From assembly GCA_964017145.1 (NCBI GenBank), contig OZ024852.1, positions 2,667,945-2,731,944 on the forward strand: a stretch of 64,000 nucleotides of DNA. The letters run 5' to 3'. Position 1 is the stretch's first letter. Each line of letters begins with the position of its first letter. The notes under the pieces were generated by a model. That model did no database searches. It was not told where the DNA came from and worked only from the letters and a program-made list of their open reading frames with translations. Positions 10,760-24,050 of the stretch are shown here, one piece after another. A program made the translations under genes and the position numbers. The stretch is from Agrocybe praecox. Lineage: Eukaryota; Basidiomycota; Agaricomycetes; Agaricales; Agrocybaceae.

Positions 10760-13700
10760 GGTCGTTCTTTCTAATGGACCGATCGCAAGAGCGTGTGTAT
10801 GGTGGTAGTGGTAGTGGCTACGGTCACGATGCTCGTTTCTTCTTGATATAATATGCAGCAGTTAACAACCCCAATTGATTTTCAGCTAACAACGTGGTCG
10901 GAAGTAATTAGAGGTCGCAATGTGGTAAAAATGAGATAGGAGTAGCAATGTAGGGAAGGACTGTTATTGATGAAGGCTGTAATGAGGTGTGAGATAGCCG
11001 AGTGTGTGATGGATTGATTGGAGGCGAGTGCAGAATCGATGGACGTTGCAATCCTCGGACTAGCGATGGTATTTCAAGGCTTGCTTGAAAGGTATTGCTT
11101 TTTGACAAAGAAAGGCGATTGATGTATTGGCGTCGATGCCTGAAGCGCTTCTGCGTGTACCTGGATAGAAAGAGGGAGGATGTAAAACTGGTCAGCACTT
11201 CTACCTAAGCTCCACTTTAGGAAGTAAACATGAAGATGAAGAAAGGCGAAAGGAGTAGCGTCCTTGTCAAGACATTCGAAACATAGAAGTAAAGTGGAAA
11301 AATCAACGGTGTCATGTACGTGCAATGACGTTTACGAGACGAGCAACGTTCGAGATGAATAGTTACAGTCGTTAGACTTTGGGAACGTAGAAAGAGGTGC
11401 AAGGTAAATGCCATTCAAAATGTCGCGCTGGAAATAGCCACTTCGTGTATTTTTGTATCATTGCATGATGTGGCCTAGTTTCTACAGGGCGTAGAAAGCC
11501 CATGCCAAAATAGAACGAAAAGAGACGTTTTTTTGGGTAATTTGGAAGACGCGGTGTGAGTGAACCCTTCCATGAGAGCGGAAAATATCCGAGGAATTCA
11601 AACACCTGCGGAATGTTCACGCAACATTTCGATACCAGTATTGCTGTCAGTATCCGAACCCCAAATACGATCCTTGTCAATTCAAGAACACGCACACAAA
11701 AATCTCGTATGAGGCCGAGAAAAAAATCGACTCCCAGAGTTCAGCTCTAGATGTGAGAGCTCCTTTCGCAGAACAAAAGGATATTAAAATGAAAGAAGTG
11801 TCCACAGACATAAGCACGAAAAGAAGTGGGAAAAGAAAGGACAAAGAAGCGAGACAATCACACCTTCCTGTCAGCCACTAGGGGACGTTCAACAGATTCA
11901 ATCCGGCTTGGGGGGGAATGTGTTCTCTCTCTCTCTTCCGTCTTCCTATCCTCCTATTCAAGCGGGTGATTTCCCTCTGCTCTTGCGTGTGTAACAGCGC
12001 TCGTGAATAGTCGTAGCGATGACGGGTGAACCAAAACCGACGCCGTGTCCCGAAATTGAGTTCCTGCCGCTGCCGTGCGGGTTGCAAACGTCGAGTAAAT
12101 GACACCCGACGGTGTCGTCAACTCCTATACCAATATCGAGGGAACAAAACAACTATTTCCACAAACTCGAACTTGACCACGTCCACAGCGATTTCAGAAA
12201 GTCAAAGAGACAAAGCAGTTGTTGTATTTCGAGGCAAACGGCGAATTCGGAAAGTCGAACAAGGAACAAGTTGCAACCACTTCGCTATGCAAAACCAGGG
12301 GTTACCTCCGGGTCGCTAAAGTAGCTGCGATGGGGTTACGTGTCCAAGTCGTCGATTATTTTATCTCGACGCTGGAGGATTAGCAAGAGTGGGTACCGTA
12401 ATACTAATCAAGAAATCAGGTCCAGCCCGCCGATTGCCGAGAATAATATAACCGCTTCAACTTCAGAGGGAATTTCACCGTCAATAAAGAGATCATACGC
12501 AGAAACAGAAACATATAGATAATCATATTGAAAACATAACAGACGAGTACTCTGACCTACGTAAGAAACAAACAGCAGCAGTGTGCAGAATAATTACACC
12601 AATAGACGTAGCTCATCCCAACAAAGTCGAAAAAAAAACCACATCTACGAAATAGATAAAAAAACGACCTCTGCTATTGTATTCATGGGGTCGAACTTGG
12701 GAGAAGAAAGGGGAAAGAAACAAAACAAGTGATAAAAGTAAAAGTAAAACACATCAAAACTCGAAGGATGAGAACGATCGAACAAAGAGGTTTTTAAAAG
12801 GGACCTAAATCATACAATAATCGTCTTGTGCTGCATAATATCATATCAAACCAGGGTGCGGTAGAGGAAAAAAAAAAGGGTGCGATCGGACAACAAATGG
12901 ATGATGATGAATGAACAACTCTATCTATAATATGTGCATCGATGGGGATGGAGTAATAGTATGCGCAAGTGTGATGCGTGTGAATACGAAAACATATTAA
13001 AAGAGGATAAAATATCATCTATCGCCATCATTTTAGACGGACAGTCTATAGGGGTAAAGCTGGTTTCCCAGCTGGGTATCAAGTCCTATCGAGGTGTCGC
13101 AATATTATTCGAGGCGTGTCGCGTACGAAAGGTATGGGGTATGGGCAATAAACAAGGTGATAGAACATGATACAATAGGCCGACAAGTTGCATTTGTGTC
13201 GACTGTCCACAAATTCGAGGCGACAATGATAGCGGTGATGATGGAGAAAAGCATCCAGATGTACTCGTGTTGCCTAGGACAAGAAGGGAAAAGAAGACAC
13301 AGGTGACGATGGGATGAGGATGAAGGATGAATGATATGAAAGATGCGTTGTTGCTCGTCCATGCTGTGCAGAAAACAAAGAGAGGAGACACGTATAGGAG
13401 CGGGGCAATCGATGATGGGTGTTAAAAATCAACCCGTAAATTTTAATATAAGGGATGGTATAACATGATTGTTCGCCCGCGTCTAAGAATCTGTATGGGC
13501 CGGCTTGAATACGTGTATTTCGCACGATGAAACTGTCGGGAAGTGTCGAACGGGTGGTTGCCAGTGATGAAAACCGATGACGAAAAACCATTGCACCGAA
13601 GAAGGGTATTAGGATGATGGTTGTATGCGGATAATTAGACAGGGAAGGTGATAAAAAATCGTCATGGTGGGTTTCATCATACATCATACATTCTAGAAAT

Positions 13701-14043
13701 CATACAGAACGAAAAGAGTCCCTCTATTATTGTGAAGGGGAAAGTGCATGAATACGAGCAACTGGCGTCGGAAAGCGGTCATTATTGAGCAGCACAAATA
13801 ATCGTTGGCAGTGAGAAAGTCGATGCCGTCGGGTCATTATAAAGATCTAGGTCGAGTTGGTCGAGAGTTGATGATAGAAAGTTTGGGAGGTTCCATTTTT
13901 TGAAGTTTTTAAAGCGGAAGGATCTGATTTTGTGCATAGAAAGGAGGGGACAACATAGGCGATACTGAAGCGCAGTGACTTCATTTAAGTTTCGAAGCTA
14001 GGAAACCAAAGGAAACCTGCCTCGGTGAATAGCCACGAAATAT
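10760..14043. other. 3.3 kb gene-poor intergenic region
   Basis: The region lies upstream of the orphan gene and downstream of DED1 (both minus strand). Open frames inside are short, without family resemblance or plausible splicing, and run on both strands. It probably contains the DED1 3' UTR on the right and promoter plus 5' UTR of the orphan gene on the left. No RNA gene could be supported. Confidence 0.4.
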
Positions 14044-16177
<2,134 letters not shown>

Positions 16178-16480
16178 ATTATATTTGAAGAGGTAAAGGT
16201 TTGTGTTTTAGATGGTATTTCTTTTGTAGAAAAGAAAAGAAAAAGAAAGAAAAAGGGTGTTCTAAGATGGGTGATGATTGGGGTGATCAAAGAGCGAACT
16301 CACCGCCTCAGAAAAATTCTCGAGGAGCTCCAGCGGACGAATGACTAAGCGACTCAGTTTCTCATGATCACATGACCTATGACGATCGCTGAAACGGCCC
16401 AGTGCTCAGCGCTCAGTGCTGAGTGAAAGGACGTGCCAGCAAACTAAGCAGCAAGCAGAAAGTACACTAATACCTCCATC
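16178..16480. promoter_or_regulatory. Divergent DED1/Sec72-like promoter
   Basis: 303 bp between two start codons. It contains the near-palindromic cluster CTCAGCGCTCAGTGCTGAG at about 16404-16422 and an A/G-rich 5' leader for DED1 on the right side of its ATG. I assign no factor. Confidence 0.5.
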
Positions 16481-17345
16481 ATGTCTCATTCACATACCCA
16501 TGCTCCTGGCGAGGAACATTCACACTCTCATGGGCCACCCCAATCTCCAGGGATTCCTCAGATGGATCCTACTCTGCAAGCCATGATTGACCAGGACTTC
16601 GTGTCCAGTCCACTTGTGCTTTCTACGGACGGCGCAACAGCTTTGTGCAAAAAGCATAAACAGGAAAAATGTGATGACTGCAACGTGGACTTTGTCAACA
16701 CCAACCGTCTTTCACGCCTCTTAGTTGCCAACCCAAACTTGCTTTGTCCACCACCTAGTAATGTCATCTCGCAGAACCTCTCGAAAGCCGTTCAGACCAC
16801 GAAAGACGAAGGCAATGTGCGTTCTTCGTTTCTTGTATACGTAGACTACTCAATATAACACTACTTCAGACCCTATTCAAATCAGGACAGGCTCAATTGG
16901 CTATCGCCCGATACACCACTGCTGCTGCTTTAGCCACACAGCGTCCACCTTGGGAAGCAAACCAGGTCATGCGCGAGGAACTTTCCGCCACTATTTCCAA
17001 CCGCTCGGCCGCCTACTTTGATCTACAAGATTATATATCTGCTCTTGTTGATGCAGAGACCGTAATTTCAATCCGCCGAAATTGGAGTAAAGGACATTTC
17101 CGCAAAGCTAAAGCACTCCTTGGTCTTCACCGTTTCCGTGAAGCTGCAGACGCTGTCCGCCTTGGTCTGGACTTTGAACCAACAAACAATGTCCGTTTTT
17201 ATCCTGATGTTTTCAATGATTGACTCTGACTTGTATGTATTAGGAACTGATCAACTTCCTTGCCGACATTGAAAAGGTCGAGAAGAGGATTGAAGAAAAG
17301 AGAATTGAGGGAAGACAAAACAAGACCGTCGAGGCTTCAGCATGA
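16481..17345 (+). CDS. Sec72-like TPR protein of the ER translocon
   Basis: Sec72 is a TPR subunit of the Sec63 complex for post-translational ER import. The ATG at 16481 opens a His-rich leader (MSHSHTHAPGEEHSHSHG). The conserved block follows: CKKHKQEKCDDC, DFVNTNRLSRLL, then CPPP. After an intron (about 16813-16868) come TPR helices: TLFKSGQAQLAIARYTTAA, MREELSATISNRSAAYFDL and KGHFRKAKALLGLHRFREAA. A second intron (17191-17244, GTCCGT donor) leads to the last exon, ELINFLADIEKVEKRIEEKR, ending TGA at 17345. About 255 residues. The Sec72 name is by block similarity; a different small TPR protein is possible. Its 3' end is duplicated at 22.44 kb (see the repeat entries). Confidence 0.75.
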
Positions 17346-17610
17346 TACCTTTCTTGACTATTATTCGGATTCTCGTGTATTAACAGCATTTCATTAACCA
17401 CCTTTACATGGGCGATGGTGCCTACGACATAGTGTTAAGGACTGAGATAAGAATTGTGTTTCTGATTAGATTCCATCAAACATGGATTTCGACATTGGGC
17501 TTGGCTCTTCGTCTTTCGTGGGCATGGGTGGAATTGGGTATTCCTTGGGATTCACACGAGAGAGCTTGCTAATGAGGTTATCCTTTTCTTTTTGTCAGTG
17601 AACTGTATCT
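17178..17610 (+). repeat. Direct repeat arm A (Sec72-like tail plus dehydrogenase tail)
   Basis: 433 bp closely similar to 22444-22860. It covers the last Sec72-like intron and exon and, on the opposite strand, the last exon of the convergent short-chain dehydrogenase. The similarity starts abruptly at ACCAACAAACAATGT and ends at AACTGTATCT on both copies. Confidence 0.85.
17468..17610 (-). pseudogene. Relic of short-chain dehydrogenase last exon
   Basis: Reading the minus strand, this matches the intact exon at 22694-22860 ([20 protein letters not shown], then [14 protein letters not shown]). The relic has a lost base after ACTGACAA that shifts the frame, and about 18 bases encoding VKDIVE are missing. 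The rest of the dehydrogenase gene is absent here. Confidence 0.8.
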
Positions 17611-17917
17611 AAAGGCTGGACGAAAAAACGAAGGAGGAAGAACCTAAAAGGCCGGAGAAACGCTCGTTTGTGGCCTAATCCTCTTCTCAGAGAGATTTTG
17701 AGTTAATTTGATCCCTTCCAATGTGTTCTGATGATTCCACATTTTAGCAATGCTCTCTATCCACTGTGCAAACCTGACCATCCATACCATGTATAGATGA
17801 CGAATATTAGTTTGCCTCCCTACTAGACGTGCCAGAAGAGCGAACGGCAAGTCCCGATGGCTTTTGGTTCCGCGAAAACCCCGAAAACTGCACCTTGCTG
17901 ACTTCCACAACATACTC
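17611..17917. other. Intergenic spacer
   Basis: It runs from the end of repeat arm A to the BTB gene start. I see no gene or clear signal. Confidence 0.4.
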
Positions 17918-19109
17918 ATGTCTAACATCAGATCCAAACGAGCTCGTACATCAAAATCCGGACAGTCAAGCGTGCCAAATAAAAAGGCCAAAAAATCGAC
18001 GGCTACACGATCGACGACGACGGTGACATATCCAAACGGCTCAGAACCAAAAAAGGACTCTCGCTTCTGGCTGGAAGATGGCAATGTAGTTCTTCGCGCA
18101 GAAGATTCTTTGTTTCGTGTCCATCGGTCTATACTTTCTCTCAATTCCCAAGTGTTCAAAGACATGTTTGCCATGCCTCAACCCGTCACTCTTCCACCAG
18201 AAGAGTCTGTAGACGGGTGTCCCCTGGTATTTCTCTCGGACAAATCTGCAGACATCGAAGTCATGCTGTCTAATTTCTACGAAATGGACAGGTTAGTGTT
18301 CTTTGATGCGCTCTGGTTCAGTTCCATTTTCTAATTGAGATACTTATGTTTATGCTCTGACTGATATAAGGAGGCTTCAGGAAACGAGCAGAGTGTCGAT
18401 GGAAAGCTTGTTCGCAATTCTCCGCCTGGGAAAAAAGTATGAAATTCATTACTTGTGGGAGATAGGCCTTGGATACATGGGCGCAGAATTTCCGCGTCGC
18501 CTATCTGGTTTCCAGTTAAATAGAGGAATCCCCTCCAGAACCGGAATTGATTATGGCTCAAAACCCAAGAATGACGCGATTATTTCCATCGTAAATCTCG
18601 CTCATGAACTGGGTATACAAAGCATTTTACCGGCAGCGTATTTTTTGCTTACTTCAAATGGAATAGTAATTCTACTCCTTTGTCCATATCTATCAACTTC
18701 TTGGCTGACATCGTTTGTAAACCAGGAAGCTATGCTGAATGCCACAAAAGGGGACGTGCTTCTTCATCCTGGTGCTATGGATTGTTGCCTAATTGGCTAC
18801 GGAAAAATCGTAGCAGCAACTGTCCGCGAGTTTCGGGGCTTGAATGACCGCACAAACGTAGTCCCTGCAAGCGATTGCAAGAGCCGCGACGATTGCCTCC
18901 TACTCTATTCCAAACATACACCACTTGCCCTGCATTTCTCTGATGGAATGAAATGCTTTGACAATGAATACTACAATAAAACCGGTCTATGTGACAAATG
19001 TCACCGTCAGTATGGGATATCTTATAACGCCATTCAAAGCCAAATTTGGGAACAACTTCCTACTTTGTTCGGCCTCCCAGGCTGGGAAGACCTCAAAGAC
19101 GAAATTTAA
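17918..19109 (+). CDS. BTB/POZ domain protein (agaric type)
   Basis: BTB domains mediate dimerisation and cullin-3 adaptor binding; the role of this expanded agaric family is unknown. The ATG at 17918 gives a basic N-terminus (MSNIRSKRARTSKSG, KKAKKS; NLS-like). The BTB core then reads FWLEDGNVVLRAEDSLFRVH, RSILSLNSQVFKDMFAMPQP and VDGCPLVFLSDKSADIEVML. An intron at about 18291-18371 leads to VSMESLFAILRLGKKYEIHY, a BACK-like helix. The C-terminal half holds cysteines (CCLIGYGK, CKSRDDC, CDKCH) and ends DLKDEI-TAA. A 60 nt segment at 18666-18725 has GT..AG ends and a CTGAC branch-like site and is open in frame, so it may be an intron or retained. Length is about 340-360 residues, normal for the family. 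The gene lies inside the block bracketed by the duplicated gene tails. Confidence 0.8.
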
Positions 19110-19739
19110 CATTGATTCAATGGCAGCGGATCAAATCCTTTCTTAACAACAACCTTCATCCATCACTGGTACTTCCTATTCTGTGGTGTATAATGATCTA
19201 GCCTGATGATCACTCCTGTTTTTGTAAATTACCTTCAAATTCCCCCCATAATTATATTCATTTATTTTCCAGACGGTATGCCTTCGCGATTCCCGTATAC
19301 CTACTGACTAGTTCAATGAGGATCGGCAGGGGAACTCGAACGACAGACAGACAGACAGCTACCGACGGGTCTCTCTGAAGACATATTATTGCCATATCTC
19401 GGAGTTTCCAGAGATGAATTATGTGGCTTGTAGGAACGTTTCTCGATTCTTGGCCAAAACGACAATTCGACTCAATCTGTGCACATTCTTGATTCCGATT
19501 CAGGTTTGTTCAGACACAAGCAAGGATCGTCGGCGCCGTTAGCCACCAGTCATAATAAATGTAAAACAATGTTGACTGTTGACATTCAGGATCCCTACAT
19601 GTAAATGAAAGAAATGAATTTGAAAAGTCGAAATCCCACAGTCGTGCCGCTCCATCAATATCGCTAGTCAAATATGTCGGTCCCAGCTGGGTTCGAATCA
19701 TAGATTGTCATTAACTACGATTTTTTTTAAACCACAAAA
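19110..19739. other. Intergenic, convergent
   Basis: It lies between the 3' ends of the BTB gene (plus) and the PEBP-like gene (minus). I see no gene. Confidence 0.4.
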
Positions 19740-20610
19740 TCAAGCGCTAGCAGGCGGGTCTGGACCGACCAACATGAACGTGCCTCCGATGGGTTGCCCA
19801 AGGCCAACTGCTCCTGCGAACTGGCTGATGTTGAACGAAATGATTGAACTTGAGGAGTTGACGAGGGTTTGCTTATTGAACGCTTTCGATTGTTCGAAGA
19901 GTAAGAAAACATATCTGAAAAACAAGCAGAATATAATAAACAGGGGTTATAGCCACACAAAAAACTCATTTGAAATCCGTCAGAGTCGGGTGCGTTGACT
20001 TACCGATGAGGATCAGAACCAGCACGGGGCATCGGCTGTTGGTATTCAGTCACAGATGGAGTATGATTGGTGAGATGGGCGTGGTCTCGTTGTTCGCGTA
20101 CGAAGTTCCCACCAAGGAAGTGCCGAACTTGTGCAACTGTTCGAATTTGTGGAGTGGGTACGTCAAGGTCCACCGCTGCTACCACGAAAGGCCCATTTCC
20201 GACAGGTCCGGCGACACCGAATGTAGGAGGCCCAACGGTGGCTAACATATATCATAGTAAGTCAGCTAGCCAAAGTAAATCGGTATCGACAAGCCGATTT
20301 CCTGATACTCGCCATTCCTTGGAAGATGTATTCCTGCGTGAAGTGTGATAGGGCGGCCAGTCGGTTGTGGAAATGTGACTTCCAACAAGGCCTTGGGGTT
20401 AAATGACAAACTCAAATTTCCAGGAACCTTGGTAAAACAAAACAAAAAAAGTCAGCCACACAAATACTTGCAAATTATCGCAAAGTAAAGTATAGAGGAA
20501 ACGCTCACCAGAGCCTCGTCAAATGTTCTCTTGACAGTCTCGAGGCTAATATCTTGGGCAGCAGCAAGCGTCGTAAGGGCAACGACAAAGCAACCAGAAA
20601 GGAAACGCAT
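19740..20610 (-). CDS. Secreted PEBP-like (phosphatidylethanolamine-binding) protein
   Basis: PEBP proteins bind phospholipids or proteases; the role of the secreted fungal members is unclear. The ATG at 20610 opens a signal peptide (MRFLSGCFVVALTTLAAAQ). Exon 2 gives VPGNLSLSFNPKALLEVTFP and ITLHAGIHLPRN. Exon 3 carries the PEBP core: GPPTFGVAGP, FVVAAVDLDVPTPQIRTVAQ (DPDAPT-like motif as DLDVPT), VRHFLGGNF and PAGSDPHR-like PRAGSDPHR. The last exon gives YVFLLFEQSKAF, SFNISQFA and QPIGGTFMLVGPDPPASA, with a stop at 19740-19742. The intron at 20242-20312 uses a GC donor (G/GCGAGT), which restores the frame as RNATVGPPTF. About 215 residues. Confidence 0.85.
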
Positions 20611-20670
20611 GATTGTAAGTAGTGGTTTGAAAAAGGCTTTTTTTTTACAGGAAAAGTGGGGTCTAGGACC

Positions 20671-20678
20671 CTTTTATA
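20671..20678 (-). promoter_or_regulatory. TATA box of the PEBP-like gene
   Basis: TATAAAAG on the minus strand lies 61-68 bases upstream of the start codon at 20610. It is next to a GGGTC/GACCC inverted repeat. The spacing fits a core promoter of a strongly regulated secreted-protein gene. Confidence 0.55.
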
Positions 20679-22443
20679 TGTTCCTGATAGGCTGACCAAA
20701 AATTGCCCTCTCGTCATCCTGCCTCTTTTATTGGACTTAGAGACAGGATCTAAGCAGCTAGTAAGCAAAGATTCGAAAGAAACACCAGAACAACCATTAC
20801 CCGGTATTTTGCAGAGATGAAATCATCCTGTGCGAAAAATGAGGAAAAAGAAAATGTCAATGACGCGACGGCGTCGAACCAGATTGGTCACTGTTGCTTG
20901 CGCTTGTACGGTCCTGCTAGATCTTGCAACGCTTGAGTCTTGCAAATCAAAAGTTTTAACAAGGCAGTCTACATCATTCACGAGCATATTAGTAGTAGTG
21001 TTCAATAAAATATGTATATGCTTACGAGCGTTGATGGTGGTCGTAGTTTACTTTTGTTCTAAAGTTTTTTCAAATACACTGCGATCAACATATGCGCATA
21101 CGTTTTTCATCTCTGAAAAGGTCTATGTGTATCACTTTTGGCAACCAGCTTCAGTTTCGCCTTGGTTTCTGCAGCAATTTGGAGACAACTAGAAAGATGG
21201 ATGTCAGGGCCCAAGCATTATCAGCACAAAGATTACTGATGCATCATCATACAGTTTATTGAGGCAGCCAGTGCAGGGACGAGGGACCTATATGCGGTTT
21301 CAAATGAGTTATCAAGCTGTCAAACCCTTGGTGTCGTTTTCGATTCAGCTCCAGCACGGTTGGAAGGGTGGAATTCCGACTATCCGTTGAAAATATGAGT
21401 GATTTACATCAGTACCGATCAAGCCGAGACGATAGTAGTAGGATGTGCACCCCCGGAGAAGTTGCGTGGTATAGTGTACTGCGTTTTGGCGGTCATATCA
21501 GTTTCGCCCCACTTCTCCAAAGATTTGAGATACAGGCGCTGCGAGGACCAGCATCAGATATACGTCATTTTTGGACAGTATACTCCGGCAACATTTACAC
21601 AATGTATATATGAGGGTTTTCGTGCTGATCTTCCCGAGCTAAAGGTGGTCCAGAGCCTAGAAAAGTCAAGTTCTCTATGAACAGCGTGCACTGTAAATCA
21701 GGAAGGCAGTGTCGATGCTAGATGCTGAGATTGTATTCATCAGATCCTGTAAGATGGTTCATTTGGCAGACAGCATGGTTCATGAAGTGCTGGGTGAGAC
21801 GGTAGACCTTCCAATTCCTTAACAAGAGCAGATAGGCACCAAATTGAAAGGACGATATCGTCTCACATCCGCACCGAAACCGCGAGTTCTTTTGCCCAAG
21901 AACAGACATGACAACGCCATCGATTCTGAGTATCAGGATAGAAAATGCACAGTTCTAAGTTGCTGGTCAACGTTCAACGTTCAACGTTCAACAATGGCGA
22001 TGTGATGGTACTTGATCAAAGGTAGATCTAATGACCTTGCCGAGCTTGACCCGCCATTGTCGCCGAGCCCGACGCCGAAGTGCCTAACGCCGAGTGGACC
22101 GTCGACAGATGCCTCATTGGACTCACATTGCACGATAACTGCGCAACAAACTAGGCACGTCGCCGCCGCCTACACTACACAATGGCTCAAACGGCGTTGG
22201 TGGGGTGTCTGGGGATGCTCTCAGCTTCCCAATAGTGAACGAATGGATTAGGTTCAAGTCTCCCACTTACAACTCGCTCTCCGTCGAGGATCTGCCGTCG
22301 CCATTTCCTCTACCTTTCACTTCCTCGCACCCCCACACAGCTTGTCCAGTGGTGCACCCGCACTTGGCGGTACGCTCAGCGCTGTTGGCGGTGTTGTACC
22401 CAGTGGGAGTGGAAGACGACGACCCAAAGGCGGAGGTGGCCAG
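20679..22443. other. Gene-poor part of the bracketed block
   Basis: Upstream of the PEBP-like gene. No coding potential is recognisable. A small tandem AACGTTC triplet lies at about 21970-21991. The right end abuts repeat arm B. Confidence 0.4.
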
Positions 22444-22860
22444 ACCAACAAACAATGTACGTTTTTATCCTGATGTTTTCAATGATTGACTTTGACTTGT
22501 GATTTATTAGGAACTGATTAACTTCCTTGCCGACATTTTCACGAGAAGAGGAAAAACTAAGACCGTCGAGGATTCAGTATGATACCTATTATTCGGATTC
22601 TCATGTACTAACAGCATTTTATTGACCACCTTTACATGGGCGATGGTGCCTACGACATAGTGTTATCGACTGAGATAAGGATTGTGTTTCTAATTATATT
22701 CCATCAAACATGGATTTCGACAATGGGCTTGGGTCTTCGTCTTGAGTCGCGGGCATGGGTGGAATTAGGTATTCCTCGACGATATCCTTCACCTTGGGAT
22801 CCACACGAGAGAGCTCGCTAATGAGGTTATCCTTTGTCTTATTGTCAGTGAACTGTATCT
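22444..22860 (+). repeat. Direct repeat arm B (Sec72-like tail plus dehydrogenase tail)
   Basis: 417 bp closely similar to 17178-17610. The Sec72-like last exon here still reads ELINFLADI but lacks the coiled-coil coding part present in arm A and continues TRRGKTKTVEDSV-TGA. There is no upstream Sec72 coding sequence, so this half is a relic. The minus-strand half is the functional last exon of the dehydrogenase. Confidence 0.85.
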
Positions 22861-24050
22861 GCGCTGCAGGAAAGCCAACTTACCCACAACACCTCTTGTG
22901 CATATTTACTCTCCTCACTAATCACATAATCGCTCGGCTCAACCACATTCTCCAAGGAAATATATGTTCCCTTGAGATCATTGTCTTTGTCTTTGCCACC
23001 TACGGCCGCCCACACTAGCTGTCTGCTTCCTTGCTCAGCCGTGCGCGCCAATGCTTTCTCCATAAACCAGTCGAACCAAGCCATTGCACCTTTGTAGGTT
23101 GCTCGCAGGCCAGAATAGCAATATCCTGGATTAACTGTGTCGATTGTGATGTACCTTTCCCGAAGGTGTTCATTGAACGCTCGCACGAATAAAACGTTCA
23201 TCACTGTTATTCGTTGTATATGTCTGTGTCTCAACATAAAATGTGGAAACTATACATTTTGTTTCCGAATACCTATTCCTGATGTTGTTCGCTTGTTACT
23301 TGAGAAAACATTGGATGGATTTGTTGGCTTACTTCTGATCAAAATAACCCCCGCCCCCATAGAACTTAAGGGGACTCGCGGCGTTGATAACTTGCTTGTC
23401 AATCTTCGCCCAGTAGTGAACTTCACTTGAGACGACCACAAGTCTAGGAATGGTTTCAAACTTCTTTGCGGTCTCCATCATACGGGGAAGCAAGAGAATT
23501 GCGAGCAACGAAGTGGATAGATGGTTAACCTGAAAGCTTGTGGGATAATTAGAATTCATCCAGGATCTAAAGAAAATTAAACCGAACAAACCAAAGTTCC
23601 CATCCGTTTTTTGTGACCTCGTATTTCTCGGGAGGCAATATTCCAGCACTCTCGACGAGGATGTCCAACCTTTCACAATTGTTCTCGACTCGTTGCCCGA
23701 AGGCTTTTACTGATTCAAAGTCTGATAAGTCGAGGAGCCAAAGCTCGGCAGCGTCAAATCCAGTTGCCTCCTTCAACCCTTCAGTCATCGAAGTGATACA
23801 TTAGCGTATTTTTCTAGGAAGCCAGATGTATGGAAATTTTACGTTTCAATGCGGCCTCTCCTCGTTCCTGGCTTCTGCAGGCGAGGATGAGCCTCCCGGG
23901 TTTCATGCGTGCACAGTGTTTGGCTGCCTCCTGTCCGATTCCATTATTGGCGCCGGTGACGATGACGGTTTTACCGTGCAAATCGCTTTCGAACACAGGT
24001 GGTACTGAATTGCGCTGTTGGCGAATAAATTGGGCGAGCGTGAGCTGCAT
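22694..24050 (-). CDS. Short-chain dehydrogenase/reductase (retinol dehydrogenase/WWOX-like)
   Basis: NAD(P)-dependent oxidoreductase, substrate unknown. The ATG at 24050 gives [20 protein letters not shown]. The Rossmann motif TGANNGIG follows, then an intron and [15 protein letters not shown]. The structural NNAG motif is replaced by ESAG ([10 protein letters not shown]). Then come [26 protein letters not shown] (catalytic Ser region), and, after splicing a small exon near 23260, [15 protein letters not shown], containing the YxxxK catalytic pair. [12 protein letters not shown] follows, and the last exon gives [20 protein letters not shown], ending MFDGI-TAA at 22694-22696. About six exons. 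The gene is convergent with a relic Sec72-like tail; the true Sec72-like gene is 5.3 kb away. Confidence 0.8.

Noticed and set aside
19650..19700. tRNA-like B box (GGTTCGAATC) at about 19690
   Set aside because: There is no matching acceptor stem or A box at the right distance; it is probably chance near the PEBP-like 3' end.
21960..21995. AACGTTC tandem triplet considered as a CRISPR or regulatory array
   Set aside because: Only three 7-base units with no spacers; a chance microrepeat in a eukaryotic genome.
22205..22493. Open frame reading into the Sec72-like relic
   Set aside because: The 5' part has no resemblance to Sec72, and the last codons are the intron read-through of the duplicated tail.
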